A stretch of DNA of 64,000 bases from Rallus limicola (GCA_022605955.1 JAKCOZ010000221.1:248001-312000); one strand, 5' to 3'; numbered from the stretch's first letter, positions 1 to 13,208 are shown. Notes: generated by a model not told the origin, from the sequence alone. Made by a program: numbers and translations.

Positions 1-140
1 TTGAACTGCAGTCTGCTAGGGCCGAGAAAAGCACCGTAGGAGGTTCCAGGCATGTTCCCTCTTTCCAGGCAAAGGAAAAGGCTGAGAGCCAAAGTGACAG
101 GGTCTGCTCGTGTGTCCTGTTAGGAGGTTTCAGACAAGCT
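1..140 (+). repeat. Partial monomer at left window edge
   Basis: The window opens at ttgaactgcag, about m59 of the monomer, and completes the last 140 bases of that copy. There is no junction with unique DNA, so the array continues to the left of the window. Confidence 0.97.
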
Positions 141-1130
141 ATGCCTTTCAGGCCTAGCTTCTTTACTTTGGGAGTTATTGCTGGACGTTTAGCATGTTTT
201 GAACTGCAGTCTGCTAGGGCCGAGAAAAGCACCGTAGGAGGTTCCAGGCATGTTCCCTCTTTCCAGGCAAAGGAAAAGGCTGAGAGCCAAAGTGTCAGGG
301 TCTGCTCGTGTGTCCTGTTAGGGGGTTTCAGACAAGCTATGCCTTTCAGGCCTAGCTTCTTTACTTTGGGAGTTATTGCTGGACGTTTAGCATGTTTTGA
401 ACTGCAGTCTGCTAGGGCCGAGAAAAGCACCGTAGGAGGTTCCAGGCATGTTCCCTCTTTCCAGGCAAAGGAAAAGGCTGAGAGCCAAAGTGACAGGGTC
501 TGCTCGTGCGTCCTGTTAGGAGGTTTCAGACAAGCTATGCCTTGCAGGCCTAGCTTCTTTACTTTGGGAGTTATTGCTGGACGTTTAGCATGTTTTGAAC
601 TGCAGTCTGCTAGGGCCGAGAAAAGCACCGTAGGAGGTTCCAGGCATGTTCCCTCTTTCCAGGCAAAGGAAAAGGCTGAGAGCCAAAGTGACAGGGTCTG
701 CTCGTGTGTCCTGTTAGGAGGTTTCAGACAAGCTATGCCTTTCAGGCCTAGCTTCTTTACTTTGGGAGTTATTGCTGGACGTTTAGCATGTTTTGAACTG
801 CAGTCTGCTAGGGCCGAGAAAAGCACCGTAGGAGGTTCCAGGCATGTTCCCTCTTTCCAGGCAAAGGAAAAGGCTGAGAGCCAAAGTGACAGGGTCTGCT
901 CGTGTGTCCTGTCAGGAGGTTTCAGACAAGCTATGCCTTTCAGGCCTAGCTTCTTTACTTTGGGAGTTATTGCTGGACGTTTAGCATGTTTTGAACTGCA
1001 GTCTGCTAGGGCCGAGAAAAGCACCGTAGGAGGTTCCAGGCATGTTCCCTCTTTCCAGGCAAAGGAAAAGGCTGAGAGCCAAAGTGACAGGGTCTGCTCG
1101 TGTGTCCTGTTAGGAGGTTTCAGACAAGCT

Positions 1131-1328
1131 ATGCCTTTCAGGCCTAGCTTCTTTACTTTGGGAGTTATTGCTGGACGTTTAGCATGTTTTGAACTGCAGT
1201 CTGCTAGGGCCGAGAAAAGCACCGTAGGAGGTTCCAGGCATGTTCCCTCTTTCCAGGCAAAGGAAAAGGCTGAGAGCCAAAGTGACAGGGTCTGCTCGTG
1301 TGTCCTGTTAGGAGGTTTCAGACAAGCT
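1131..1328 (+). repeat. Reference (consensus-like) 198-bp monomer
   Basis: This copy matches the commonest base at the variant positions I followed. By hand count it has 42 C and 57 G (50% G+C) and four CpG: in gggccgag, accgtagg, ctcgtgtg and gacgttt. It carries one PstI site (CTGCAG, about m65-70) and one StuI site (AGGCCT, about m10-15), so either enzyme should give a 198-bp ladder. It contains two internal direct repeats: ttccaggca at m102 and m121, and taggaggtt at m95 and m179. No TATA box, AATAAA signal, tRNA-like A/B box or CENP-B box (which needs a TTCG core) is seen. One forward and one reverse frame lack stops; because 198 is divisible by 3 these frames continue from copy to copy. 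Confidence 0.95.
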
Positions 1329-3704
1329 ATGCCTTTCAGGCCTAGCTTCTTTACTTTGGGAGTTATTGCTGGACGTTTAGCATGTTTTGAACTGCAGTCT
1401 GCTAGGGCCGAGAAAAGCACCGTAGGAGGTTCCAGGCATGTTCCCTCTTTCCAGGCAAAGGAAAAGGCTGAGAGCCAAAGTGACAGGGTCTGCTCGTGTG
1501 TCCTGTTAGGAGGTTTCAGACAAGCTATGCCTTTCAGGCCTAGCTTCTTTACTTTGGGAGTTATTGCTGGACGTTTAGCATGTTTTGAACTGCAGTCTGC
1601 TAGGGCCGAGAAAAGCACCGTAGGAGGTTCCAGGCATGTTCCCTCTTTCCAGGCAAAGGAAAAGGCTGAGAGCCAAAGTGACAGGGTCTGCTCGTGTGTC
1701 CTGTTAGGAGGTTTCAGACAAGCTATGCCTTTCAGGCCTCGCTTCTTTACTTTGGGAGTTCTTGCTGGACGTTTAGCATGTTTTGAACTGCAGTCTGCTA
1801 GGGCCGAGAAAAGCACCGTAGGAGGTTCCAGGCATGTTCCCTCTTTCCAGGCAAAGGAAAAGGCTGAGAGCCAAAGTGACAGGGTCTGCTCGTGTGTCCT
1901 GTTAGGAGGTTTCAGACAAGCTATGCCTTTCAGGCCTAGCTTCTTTACTTTGGGAGTTATTGCTGGACGTTTAGCATGTTTTGAACTGCAGTCTGCTAGG
2001 GCCGAGAAAAGCACCGTAGGAGGTTCCAGGCATGTTCCCTCTTTCCAGGCAAAGGAAAAGGCTGAGAGCCAAAGTGACAGGGTCTGCTCGTGTGTCCTGT
2101 CAGGAGGTTTCAGACAAGCTATGCCTTTCAGGCCTAGCTTCTTTACTTTGGGAGTTATTGCTGGACGTTTAGCATGTTTTGAACTGCAGTCTGCTAGGGC
2201 CGAGAAAAGCACCGTAGGAGGTTCCAGGCATGTTCCCTCTTTCCAGGCAAAGGAAAAGGCTGAGAGCCAAAGTGACAGGGTCTGCTCGTGTGTCCTGTTA
2301 GGAGGTTTCAGACAAGCTATGCCTTTCAGGCCTAGCTTCTTTACTTTGGGAGTTATTGCTGGACGTTTAGCATGTTTTGAACTGCAGTCTGCTAGGGCCG
2401 AGAAAAGCACCGTAGGAGGTTCCAGGCATGTTCCCTCTTTCCAGGCAAAGGAAAAGGCTGAGAGCCAAAGTGACAGGGTCTGCTCGTGTGTCCTGTTAGG
2501 GGGTTTCAGACAAGCTATGCCTTTCAGGCCTAGCTTCTTTACTTTGGGAGTTATTGCTGGACGTTTAGCATGTTTTGAACTGCAGTCTGCTAGGGCCGAG
2601 AAAAGCACCGTAGGAGGTTCCAGGCATGTTCCCTCTTTCCAGGCAAAGGAAAAGGCTGAGAGCCAAAGTGACAGGGTCTGCTCGTGTGTCCTGTTAGGAG
2701 GTTTCAGACAAGCTATGCCTTTCAGGCCTAGCTTCTTTACTTTGGGAGTTATTGCTGGACGTTTAGCATGTTTTGAACTGCAGTCTGCTAGGGCCGAGAA
2801 AAGCACCGTAGGAGGTTCCAGGCATGTTCCCTCTTTCCAGGCAAAGGAAAAGGCTGAGAGCCAAAGTGACAGGGTCTGCTCGTGTGTCCTGTTAGGAGGT
2901 TTCAGACAAGCTATGCCTTTCAGGCCTAGCTTCTTTACTTTGGGAGTTATTGCTGGACGTTTAGCATGTTTTGAACTGCAGTCTGCTAGGGCCGAGAAAA
3001 GCACCGTAGGAGGTTCCAGGCATGTTCCCTCTTTCCAGGCAAAGGAAAAGGCTGAGAGCCAAAGTGACAGGGTCTGCTCGTGTGTCCTGTTAGGGGGTTT
3101 CAGACAAGCTATGCCTTTCAGGCCTAGCTTCTTTACTTTGGGAGTTATTGCTGGACGTTTAGCATGTTTTGAACTGCAGTCTGCTAGGGCCGAGAAAAGC
3201 ACCGTAGGAGGTTCCAGGCATGTTCCCTCTTTCCAGGCAAAGGAAAAGGCTGAGAGCCAAAGTGACAGGGTCTGCTCGTGTGTCCTGTTAGGGGGTTTCA
3301 GACAAGCTATGCCTTTCAGGCCTAGCTTCTTTACTTTGGGAGTTATTGCTGGACGTTTAGCATGTTTTGAACTGCAGTCTGCTAGGGCCGAGAAAAGCAC
3401 CGTAGGAGGTTCCAGGCATGTTCCCTCTTTCCAGGCAAAGGAAAAGGCTGAGAGCCAAAGTGACAGGGTCTGCTCGTGTGTCCTGTTAGGAGGTTTCAGA
3501 CAAGCTATGCCTTTCAGGCCTCGCTTCTTTACTTTGGGAGTTATTGCTGGACGTTTAGCATGTTTTGAACTGCAGTCTGCTAGGGCCGAGAAAAGCACCG
3601 TAGGAGGTTCCAGGCATGTTCCCTCTTTCCAGGCAAAGGAAAAGGCTGAGAGCCAAAGTGACAGGGTCTGCTCGTGTGTCCTGTTAGGAGGTTTCAGACA
3701 AGCT

Positions 3705-5288
3705 ATGCCTTTCAGGCCTAGCTTCTTTACTTTGGGAGTTATTGCTGGACGTTTAGCATGTTGTGACCTGCAGTCTGCTAGGGCCGAGAAAAGCACCGTA
3801 GGAGGTTCCAGGCATGTTCCCTCTTTCCAGGCAAAGGAAAAGGCTGAGAGCCAAAGTGACAGGGTCTGCTCGTGTGTCCTGTTAGGAGGTTTCAGACAAG
3901 CTATGCCTTTCAGGCCTAGCTTCTTTACTTTGGGAGTTATTGCTGGACGTTTAGCATGTTTTGAACTGCAGTCTGCTAGGGCCGAGAAAAGCACCGTAGG
4001 AGGTTCCAGGCATGTTCCCTCTTTCCAGGCAAAGGAAAAGGCTGAGAGCCAAAGTGACAGGGTCTGCTCGTGTGTCCTGTTAGGAGGTTTCAGACAAGCT
4101 ATGCCTTTCAGGCCTAGCTTCTTTACTTTGGGAGTTATTGCTGGACGTTTAGCATGTTTTGAACTGCAGTCTGCTAGGGCCGAGAAAAGCACCGTAGGAG
4201 GTTCCAGGCATGTTCCCTCTTTCCAGGCAAAGGAAAAGGCTGAGAGCCAAAGTGACAGGGTCTGCTCGTGTGTCCTGTTAGGAGGTTTCAGACAAGCTAT
4301 GCCTTTCAGGCCTAGCTTCTTTACTTTGGGAGTTATTGCTGGACGTTTAGCATGTTTTGAACTGCAGTCTGCTAGGGCCGAGAAAAGCACCGTAGGAGGT
4401 TCCAGGCATGTTCCCTCTTTCCAGGCAAAGGAAAAGGCTGAGAGCCAAAGTGACAGGGTCTGCTCGTGTGTCCTGTTAGGGGGTTTCAGACAAGCTATGC
4501 CTTTCAGGCCTAGCTTCTTTACTTTGGGAGTTATTGCTGGACGTTTAGCATGTTGTGACCTGCAGTCTGCTAGGGCCGAGAAAAGCACCGTAGGAGGTTC
4601 CAGGCATGTTCCCTCTTTCCAGGCAAAGGAAAAGGCTGAGAGCCAAAGTGACAGGGTCTGCTCGTGTGTCCTGTTAGGAGGTTTCAGACAAGCTATGCCT
4701 TTCAGGCCTAGCTTCTTTACTTTGGGAGTTATTGCTGGACGTTTAGCATGTTTTGAACTGCAGTCTGCTAGGGCCGAGAAAAGCACCGTAGGAGGTTCCA
4801 GGCATGTTCCCTCTTTCCAGGCAAAGGAAAAGGCTGAGAGCCAAAGTGACAGGGTCTGCTCGTGTGTCCTGTTAGGAGGTTTCAGACAAGCTATGCCTTT
4901 CAGGCCTAGCTTCTTTACTTTGGGAGTTATTGCTGGACGTTTAGCATGTTTTGAACTGCAGTCTGCTAGGGCCGAGAAAAGCACCGTAGGAGGTTCCAGG
5001 CATGTTCCCTCTTTCCAGGCAAAGGAAAAGGCTGAGAGCCAAAGTGACAGGGTCTGCTCGTGTGTCCTGTTAGGAGGTTTCAGACAAGCTATGCCTTTCA
5101 GGCCTAGCTTCTTTACTTTGGGAGTTATTGCTGGACGTTTAGCATGTTTTGAACTGCAGTCTGCTAGGGCCGAGAAAAGCACCGTAGGAGGTTCCAGGCA
5201 TGTTCCCTCTTTCCAGGCAAAGGAAAAGGCTGAGAGCCAAAGTGACAGGGTCTGCTCGTGTGTCCTGTTAGGGGGTTTCAGACAAGCT
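3705..5288 (+). repeat. Tetrameric higher-order repeat, two 792-bp units
   Basis: Units 3705-4496 and 4497-5288 each consist of one ttgtgacctg monomer, then three ttttgaactg monomers, the last of which ends in ttagggggt. A third ttgtgacctg monomer follows at 5289 but ends differently, so the pattern stops. The 792-base spacing of ttgtgacc (3761, 4553, 5345) is exactly four periods. Confidence 0.85.
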
Positions 5289-8200
5289 ATGCCTTTCAGG
5301 CCTAGCTTCTTTACTTTGGGAGTTATTGCTGGACGTTTAGCATGTTGTGACCTGCAGTCTGCTAGGGCCGAGAAAAGCACCGTAGGAGGTTCCAGGCATG
5401 TTCCCTCTTTCCAGGCAAAGGAAAAGGCTGAGAGCCAAAGTGACAGGGTCTGCTCGTGTGTCCTGTTAGGGGGTTTCAGACAAGCTATGCCTTTCAGGCC
5501 TAGCTTCTTTACTTTGGGAGTTATTGCTGGACGTTTAGCATGTTTTGAACTGCAGTCTGCTAGGGCCGAGAAAAGCACCGTAGGAGGTTCCAGGCATGTT
5601 CCCTCTTTCCAGGCAAAGGAAAAGGCTGAGAGCCAAAGTGACAGGGTCTGCTCGTGTGTCCTGTTAGGAGGTTTCAGACGAGCAATGCCTTTCAGGCCTA
5701 GCTTCTTTACTTTGGGAGTTATTGCTGGACGTTTAGCATGTTTTGAACTGCAGTCTGCTAGGGCCGAGAAAAGCACCGTAGGAGGTTCCAGGCATGTTCC
5801 CTCTTTCCAGGCAAAGGAAAAGGCTGAGAGCCAAAGTGACAGGGTCTGCTCGTGTGTCCTGTTAGGAGGTTTCAGACAAGCTATGCCTTTCAGGCCTAGC
5901 TTCTTTACTTTGGGAGTTATTGCTGGACGTTTAGCATGTTTTGAACTGCAGTCTGCTAGGGCCGAGAAAAGCACCGTAGGAGGTTCCAGGCATGTTCCCT
6001 CTTTCCAGGCAAAGGAAAAGGCTGAGAGCCAAAGTGACAGGGTCTGCTCGTGTGTCCTGTTAGGGGGTTTCAGACAAGCTATGCCTTTCAGGCCTAGCTT
6101 CTTTACTTTGGGAGTTATTGCTGGACGTTTAGCATGTTTTGAACTGCAGTCTGCTAGGGCCGAGAAAAGCACCGTAGGAGGTTCCAGGCATGTTCCCTCT
6201 TTCCAGGCAAAGGAAAAGGCTGAGAGCCAAAGTGACAGGGTCTGCTCGTGTGTCCTGTTAGGAGGTTTCAGACAAGCTATGCCTTTCAGGCCTAGCTTCT
6301 TTACTTTGGGAGTTATTGCTGGACGTTTAGCATGTTTTGAACTGCAGTCTGCTAGGGCCGAGAAAAGCACCGTAGGAGGTTCCAGGCATGTTCCCTCTTT
6401 CCAGGCAAAGGAAAAGGCTGAGAGCCAAAGTGACAGGGTCTGCTCGTGTGTCCTGTTAGGAGGTTTCAGACAAGCTATGCCTTGCAGGCCTAGCTTCTTT
6501 ACTTTGGGAGTTATTGCTGGACGTTTAGCATGTTTTGAACTGCAGTCTGCTAGGGCCGAGAAAAGCACCGTAGGAGGTTCCAGGCATGTTCCCTCTTTCC
6601 AGGCAAAGGAAAAGGCTGAGAGCCAAAGTGACAGGGTCTGCTCGTGTGTCCTGTTAGGAGGTTTCAGACAAGCTATGCCTTTCAGGCCTAGCTTCTTTAC
6701 TTTGGGAGTTATTGCTGGACGTTTAGCATGTTTTGAACTGCAGTCTGCTAGGGCCGAGAAAAGCACCGTAGGAGGTTCCAGGCATGTTCCCTCTTTCCAG
6801 GCAAAGGAAAAGGCTGAGAGCCAAAGTGACAGGGTCTGCTCGTGTGTCCTGTCAGGAGGTTTCAGACAAGCTATGCCTTTCAGGCCTAGCTTCTTTACTT
6901 TGGGAGTTATTGCTGGACGTTTAGCATGTTTTGAACTGCAGTCTGCTAGGGCCGAGAAAAGCACCGTAGGAGGTTCCAGGCATGTTCCCTCTTTCCAGGC
7001 AAAGGAAAAGGCTGAGAGCCAAAGTGACAGGGTCTGCTCGTGTGTCCTGTTAGGAGGTTTCAGACAAGCTATGCCTTTCAGGCCTAGCTTCTTTACTTTG
7101 GGAGTTATTGCTGGACGTTTAGCATGTTTTGAACTGCAGTCTGCTAGGGCCGAGAAAAGCACCGTAGGAGGTTCCAGGCATGTTCCCTCTTTCCAGGCAA
7201 AGGAAAAGGCTGAGAGCCAAAGTGACAGGGTCTGCTCGTGTGTCCTGTTAGGGGGTTTCAGACAAGCTATGCCTTTCAGGCCTAGCTTCTTTACTTTGGG
7301 AGTTATTGCTGGACGTTTAGCATGTTTTGAACTGCAGTCTTCTAGGGCCAAGAAAAGCACCGTAGGAGGTTCCAGGCATGTTCCCTCTTTCCAGGCAAAG
7401 GAAAAGGCTGAGAGCCAAAGTGACAGGGTCTGCTCGTGTGTCCTGTTAGGAGGTTTCAGACAAGCTATGCCTTTCAGGCCTAGCTTCTTTACTTTGGGAG
7501 TTATTGCTGGACGTTTAGCATGTTTTGAACTGCAGTCTGCTAGGGCCGAGAAAAGCACCGTAGGAGGTTCCAGGCATGTTCCCTCTTTCCAGGCAAAGGA
7601 AAAGGCTGAGAGCCAAAGTGACAGGGTCTGCTCGTGTGTCCTGTTAGGAGGTTTCAGACAAGCTATGCCTTTCAGGCCTAGCTTCTTTACTTTGGGAGTT
7701 ATTGCTGGACGTTTAGCATGTTTTGAACTGCAGTCTGCTAGGGCCGAGAAAAGCACCGTAGGAGGTTCCAGGCATGTTCCCTCTTTCCAGGCAAAGGAAA
7801 AGGCTGAGAGCCAAAGTGACAGGGTCTGCTCGTGTGTCCTGTTAGGAGGTTTCAGACAAGCTATGCCTTTCAGGCCTAGCTTCTTTACTTTGGGAGTTAT
7901 TGCTGGACGTTTAGCATGTTTTGAACTGCAGTCTGCTAGGGCCGAGAAAAGCACCGTAGGAGGTTCCAGGCATGTTCCCTCTTTCCAGGCAAAGGAAAAG
8001 GCTGAGAGCCAAAGTGACAGGGTCTGCTCGTGTGTCCTGTCAGGAGGTTTCAGACAAGCTATGCCTTTCAGGCCTAGCTTCTTTACTTTGGGAGTTATTG
8101 CTGGACGTTTAGCATGTTTTGAACTGCAGTCTGCTAGGGCCGAGAAAAGCACCGTAGGAGGTTCCAGGCATGTTCCCTCTTTCCAGGCAAAGGAAAAGGC

Positions 8201-9050
8201 TGAGAGCCAAAGTGACAGGGTCTGCTCGTGTGTCCTGTTAGGAGGTTTCAGACGAGCTATGCCTTTCAGGCCTAGCTTCTTTACTTTGGGAGTTATTGCT
8301 GGACGTTTAGCATGTTTTGAACTGCAGTCTGCTAGGGCCGAGAAAAGCACCGTAGGAGGTTCCAGGCATGTTCCCTCTTTCCAGGCAAAGGAAAAGGCTG
8401 AGAGCCAAAGTGACAGGGTCTGCTCGTGTGTCCTGTCAGGAGGTTTCAGACAAGCTATGCCTTTCAGGCCTAGCTTCTTTACTTTGGGAGTTATTGCTGG
8501 ACGTTTAGCATGTTTTGAACTGCAGTCTGCTAGAGCCGAGAAAAGCACTGTAGGAGGTTCCAGGCATGTTCCCTCTTTCCAGGCAAAGGAAAAGGCTGAG
8601 AGCCAAAGTGACAGGGTCTGCTCGTGTGTCCTGTCAGGAGGTTTCAGACAAGCTATGCCTTTCAGGCCTAGCTTCTTTACTTTGGGAGTTATTGCTGGAC
8701 GTTTAGCATGTTTTGAACTGCAGTCTGCTAGGGCCGAGAAAAGCACCGTAGGAGGTTCCAGGCATGTTCCCTCTTTCCAGGCAAAGGAAAAGGCTGAGAG
8801 CCAAAGTGACAGGGTCTGCTCGTGTGTCCTGTTAGGAGGTTTCAGACGAGCTATGCCTTTCAGGCCTAGCTTCTTTACTTTGGGAGTTATTGCTGGACGT
8901 TTAGCATGTTTTGAACTGCAGTCTGCTAGGGCCGAGAAAAGCACCGTAGGAGGTTCCAGGCATGTTCCCTCTTTCCAGGCAAAGGAAAAGGCTGAGAGCC
9001 AAAGTGACAGGGTCTGCTCGTGTGTCCTGTCAGGAGGTTTCAGACAAGCT

Positions 9051-10832
9051 ATGCCTTTCAGGCCTAGCTTCTTTACTTTGGGAGTTATTGCTGGACGTTT
9101 AGCATGTTTTGAACTGCAGTCTGCTAGGGCCGAGAAAAGCACCGTAGGAGGTTCCAGGCATGTTCCCTCTTTCCAGGCAAAGGAAAAGGCTGAGAGCCAA
9201 AGTGACAGGGTCTGCTCGTGTGTCCTGTTAGGAGGTTTCAGACGAGCTATGCCTTTCAGGCCTAGCTTCTTTACTTTGGGAGTTATTGCTGGACGTTTAG
9301 CATGTTTTGAACTGCAGTCTGCTAGGGCCGAGAAAAGCACCGTAGGAGGTTCCAGGCATGTTCCCTCTTTCCAGGCAAAGGAAAAGGCTGAGAGCCAAAG
9401 TGACAGGGTCTGCTCGTGTGTCCTGTTAGGAGGTTTCAGACAAGCTATGCCTTGCAGGCCTAGCTTCTTTACTTTGGGAGTTATTGCTGGACGTTTAGCA
9501 TGTTGTGACCTGCAGTTTGCTAGGGCCGAGAAAAGCACTGTAGGAGGTTCCAGGCATGTTCCCTCTTTCCAGGCAAAGGAAAAGGCTGAGAGCCAAAGTG
9601 ACAGGGTCTGCTCGTGTGTCCTGTTAGGAGGTTTCAGACAAGCTATGCCTTTCAGGCCTAGCTTCTTTACTTTGGGAGTTATTGCTGGACGTTTAGCATG
9701 TTTTGAACTGCAGTCTGCTAGGGCCGAGAAAAGCACCGTAGGAGGTTCCAGGCATGTTCCCTCTTTCCAGGCAAAGGAAAAGGCTGAGAGCCAAAGTGAC
9801 AGGGTCTGCTCGTGTGTCCTGTTAGGAGGTTTCAGAGGAGCTATGCCTTTCAGGCCTAGCTTCTTTACTTTGGGAGTTATTGCTGGACGTTTAGCATGTT
9901 TTGAACTGCAGTCTGCTAGGGCCGAGAAAAGCACCGTAGGAGGTTCCAGGCATGTTCCCTCTTTCCAGGCAAAGGAAAAGGCTGAGAGCCAAAGTGACAG
10001 GGTCTGCTCGTGTGTCCTGTTAGGAGGTTTCAGACGAGCTATGCCTTTCAGGCCTAGCTTCTTTACTTTGGGAGTTATTGCTGGACGTTTAGCATGTTTT
10101 GAACTGCAGTCTGCTAGGGCCGAGAAAAGCACCGTAGGAGGTTCCAGGCATGTTCCCTCTTTCCAGGCAAAGGAAAAGGCTGAGAGCCAAAGTGACAGGG
10201 TCTGCTCGTGTGTCCTGTTAGGAGGTTTCAGACAAGCTATGCCTTGCAGGCCTAGCTTCTTTACTTTGGGAGTTATTGCTGGACGTTTAGCATGTTGTGA
10301 CCTGCAGTTTGCTAGGGCCGAGAAAAGCACTGTAGGAGGTTCCAGGCATGTTCCCTCTTTCCAGGCAAAGGAAAAGGCTGAGAGCCAAAGTGACAGGGTC
10401 TGCTCGTGTGTCCTGTTAGGAGGTTTCAGACAAGCTATGCCTTTCAGGCCTAGCTTCTTTACTTTGGGAGTTATTGCTGGACGTTTAGCATGTTTTGAAC
10501 TGCAGTCTGCTAGGGCCGAGAAAAGCACCGTAGGAGGTTCCAGGCATGTTCCCTCTTTCCAGGCAAAGGAAAAGGCTGAGAGCCAAAGTGACAGGGTCTG
10601 CTCGTGTGTCCTGTTAGGAGGTTTCAGAGGAGCTATGCCTTTCAGGCCTAGCTTCTTTACTTTGGGAGTTATTGCTGGACGTTTAGCATGTTTTGAACTG
10701 CAGTCTGCTAGGGCCGAGAAAAGCACCGTAGGAGGTTCCAGGCATGTTCCCTCTTTCCAGGCAAAGGAAAAGGCTGAGAGCCAAAGTGACAGGGTCTGCT
10801 CGTGTGTCCTGTTAGGAGGTTTCAGACAAGCT
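9051..10832 (+). repeat. Tetrameric duplication with ttgcagg/ttgtgacc/tttgctag monomer
   Basis: The monomer at 9447, with the combination cttgcagg, ttgtgacctg, cagtttgctag and cactgtagg, recurs at 10239, four periods later. In both places it is followed by a monomer ending in gaggagct and preceded by one ending in cgagct and one ending in caagct. The four-variant combination on one monomer makes common descent clear. The third and fourth monomers after 10239 differ (attttctgg-type change at 10870), which marks the end of the duplicated tract. Confidence 0.85.
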
Positions 10833-11426
10833 ATGCCTTTCAGGCCTAGCTTCTTTACTTTGGGAGTTATTTCTGGACGTTTAGCATGTTTTGAACTGCA
10901 GTCTGCTAGGGCCGAGAAAAGCACCGTAGGAGGTTCCAGGCATGTTCCCTCTTTCCAGGCAAAGGAAAAGGCTGAGAGCCAAAGTGACAGGGTCTGCTCG
11001 TGTGTCCTGTTAGGAGGTTTCAGACAAGCTATGCCTTTCAGGCCTAGCTTCTTTACTTTGGGAGTTATTGCTGGACGTTTAGCATGTTGTGACCTGCAGT
11101 CTGCTAGGGCCGAGAAAAGCACCGTAGGAGGTTCCAGGCATGTTCCCTCTTTCCAGGCAAAGGAAAAGGCTGAGAGCCAAAGTGACAGGGTCTGCTCGTG
11201 TGTCCTGTTAGGAGGTTTCAGACAAGCTATGCCTTTCAGGCCTAGCTTCTTTACTTTGGGAGTTATTGCTGGACGTTTAGCATGTTGTGACCTGCAGTCT
11301 GCTAGGGCCGAGAAAAGCACCGTAGGAGGTTCCAGGCATGTTCCCTCTTTCCAGGCAAAGGAAAAGGCTGAGAGCCAAAGTGACAGGGTCTGCTCGTGTG
11401 TCCTGTTAGGAGGTTTCAGACAAGCT
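10239..11426 (+). repeat. Six-monomer block, copy A of a 2,970-bp displaced pair
   Basis: Order of marks: ttgtgacctg with cagtttgct, gaggagct end, plain, ttatttctgg (10870), ttgtgacctg, ttgtgacctg. The same order is found 15 monomers (2,970 bases) downstream at 13209-14396. Some private changes separate the copies, for example cttgcagg in this copy's first monomer. Confidence 0.8.
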
Positions 11427-13208
11427 ATGCCTTTCAGGCCTAGCTTCTTTACTTTGGGAGTTATTGCTGGACGTTTAGCATGTTTTGAACTGCAGTCTGC
11501 TAGGGCCGAGAAAAGCACCGTAGGAGGTTCCAGGCATGTTCCCTCTTTCCAGGCAAAGGAAAAGGCTGAGAGCCAAAGTGACAGGGTCTGCTCGTGTGTC
11601 CTGTCAGGAGGTTTCAGACAAGCTATGCCTTTCAGGCCTAGCTTCTTTACTTTGGAAGTTATTGCTGGACGTTTAGCATGTTTTGAACTGCAGTCTGCTA
11701 GGGCCGAGAAAAGCACCGTAGGAGGTTCCAGGCATGTTCCCTCTTTCCAGGCAAAGGAAAAGGCTGAGAGCCAAAGTGACAGGGTCTGCTCGTGTGTCCT
11801 GTTAGGAGGTTTCAGACAAGCTATGCCTTTCAGGCCTAGCTTCTTTACTTTGGGAGTTATTGCTGGACGTTTAGCATGTTGTGACCTGCAGTCTGCTAGG
11901 GCCGAGAAAAGCACCGTAGGAGGTTCCAGGCATGTTCCCTCTTTCCAGGCAAAGGAAAAGGCTGAGAGCCAAAGTGACAGGGTCTGCTCGTGTGTCCTGT
12001 TAGGGGGTTTCAGACAAGCTATGCCTTTCAGGCCTAGCTTCTTTACTTTGGGAGTTATTGCTGGACGTTTAGCATGTTTTGAACTGCAGTCTGCTAGTGC
12101 CGAGAAAAGCACCGTAGGAGGTTCCAGGCATGTTCCCTCTTTCCAGGCAAAGGAAAAGGCTGAGAGCCAAAGTGACAGGGTCTGCTCGTGTGTCCTGTTA
12201 GGAGGTTTCAGACGAGCTATGCCTTTCAGGCCTAGCTTCTTTACTTTGGGAGTTATTGCTGGACGTTTAGCATGTTTTGAACTGCAGTCTGCTAGGGCCG
12301 AGAAAAGCACCGTAGGAGGTTCCAGGCATGTTCCCTTTTTCCAGGCAAAGGAAAAGGCTGAGAGCCAAAGTGACAGGGTCTGCTCGTGTGTCCTGTTAGG
12401 AGGTTTCAGACAAGCTATGCCTTGCAGGCCTAGCTTCTTTACTTTGGGAGTTATTGCTGGACGTTTAGCATGTTTTGAACTGCAGTCTGCTAGGGCCGAG
12501 AAAAGCACCGTAGGAGGTTCCAGGCATGTTCCCTCTTTCCAGGCAAAGGAAAAGGCTGAGAGCCAAAGTGACAGGGTCTGCTCGTGTGTCCTGTCAGGAG
12601 GTTTCAGACAAGCTATGCCTTTCAGGCCTAGCTTCTTTACTTTGGGAGTTATTGCTGGACGTTTAGCATGTTTTGAACTGCAGTCTGCTAGGGCCGAGAA
12701 AAGCACCGTAGGAGGTTCCAGGCATGTTCCCTCTTTCCAGGCAAAGGAAAAGGCTGAGAGCCAAAGTGACAGGGTCTGCTCGTGTGTCCTGTCAGGAGGT
12801 TTCAGACAAGCTATGCCTTTCAGGCCTAGCTTCTTTACTTTGGGAGTTATTGCTGGACGTTTAGCATGTTTTGAACTGCAGTCTGCTAGGGCCGAGAAAA
12901 GCACCGTAGGAGGTTCCAGGCATGTTCCCTCTTTCCAGGCAAAGGAAAAGGCTGAGAGCCAAAGTGACAGGGTCTGCTCGTGTGTCCTGTTAGGAGGTTT
13001 CAGACGAGCTATGCCTTTCAGGCCTAGCTTCTTTACTTTGGGAGTTATTGCTGGACGTTTAGCATGTTTTGAACTGCAGTCTGCTAGGGCCGAGAAAAGC
13101 ACCGTAGGAGGTTCCAGGCATGTTCCCTCTTTCCAGGCAAAGGAAAAGGCTGAGAGCCAAAGTGACAGGGTCTGCTCGTGTGTCCTGTTAGGAGGTTTCA
13201 GACAAGCT

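Noticed and set aside
1131..1328. CENP-B box
   Set aside because: The consensus lacks the TTCG and CGGG cores needed on either strand; centromere identity cannot be argued from this motif.
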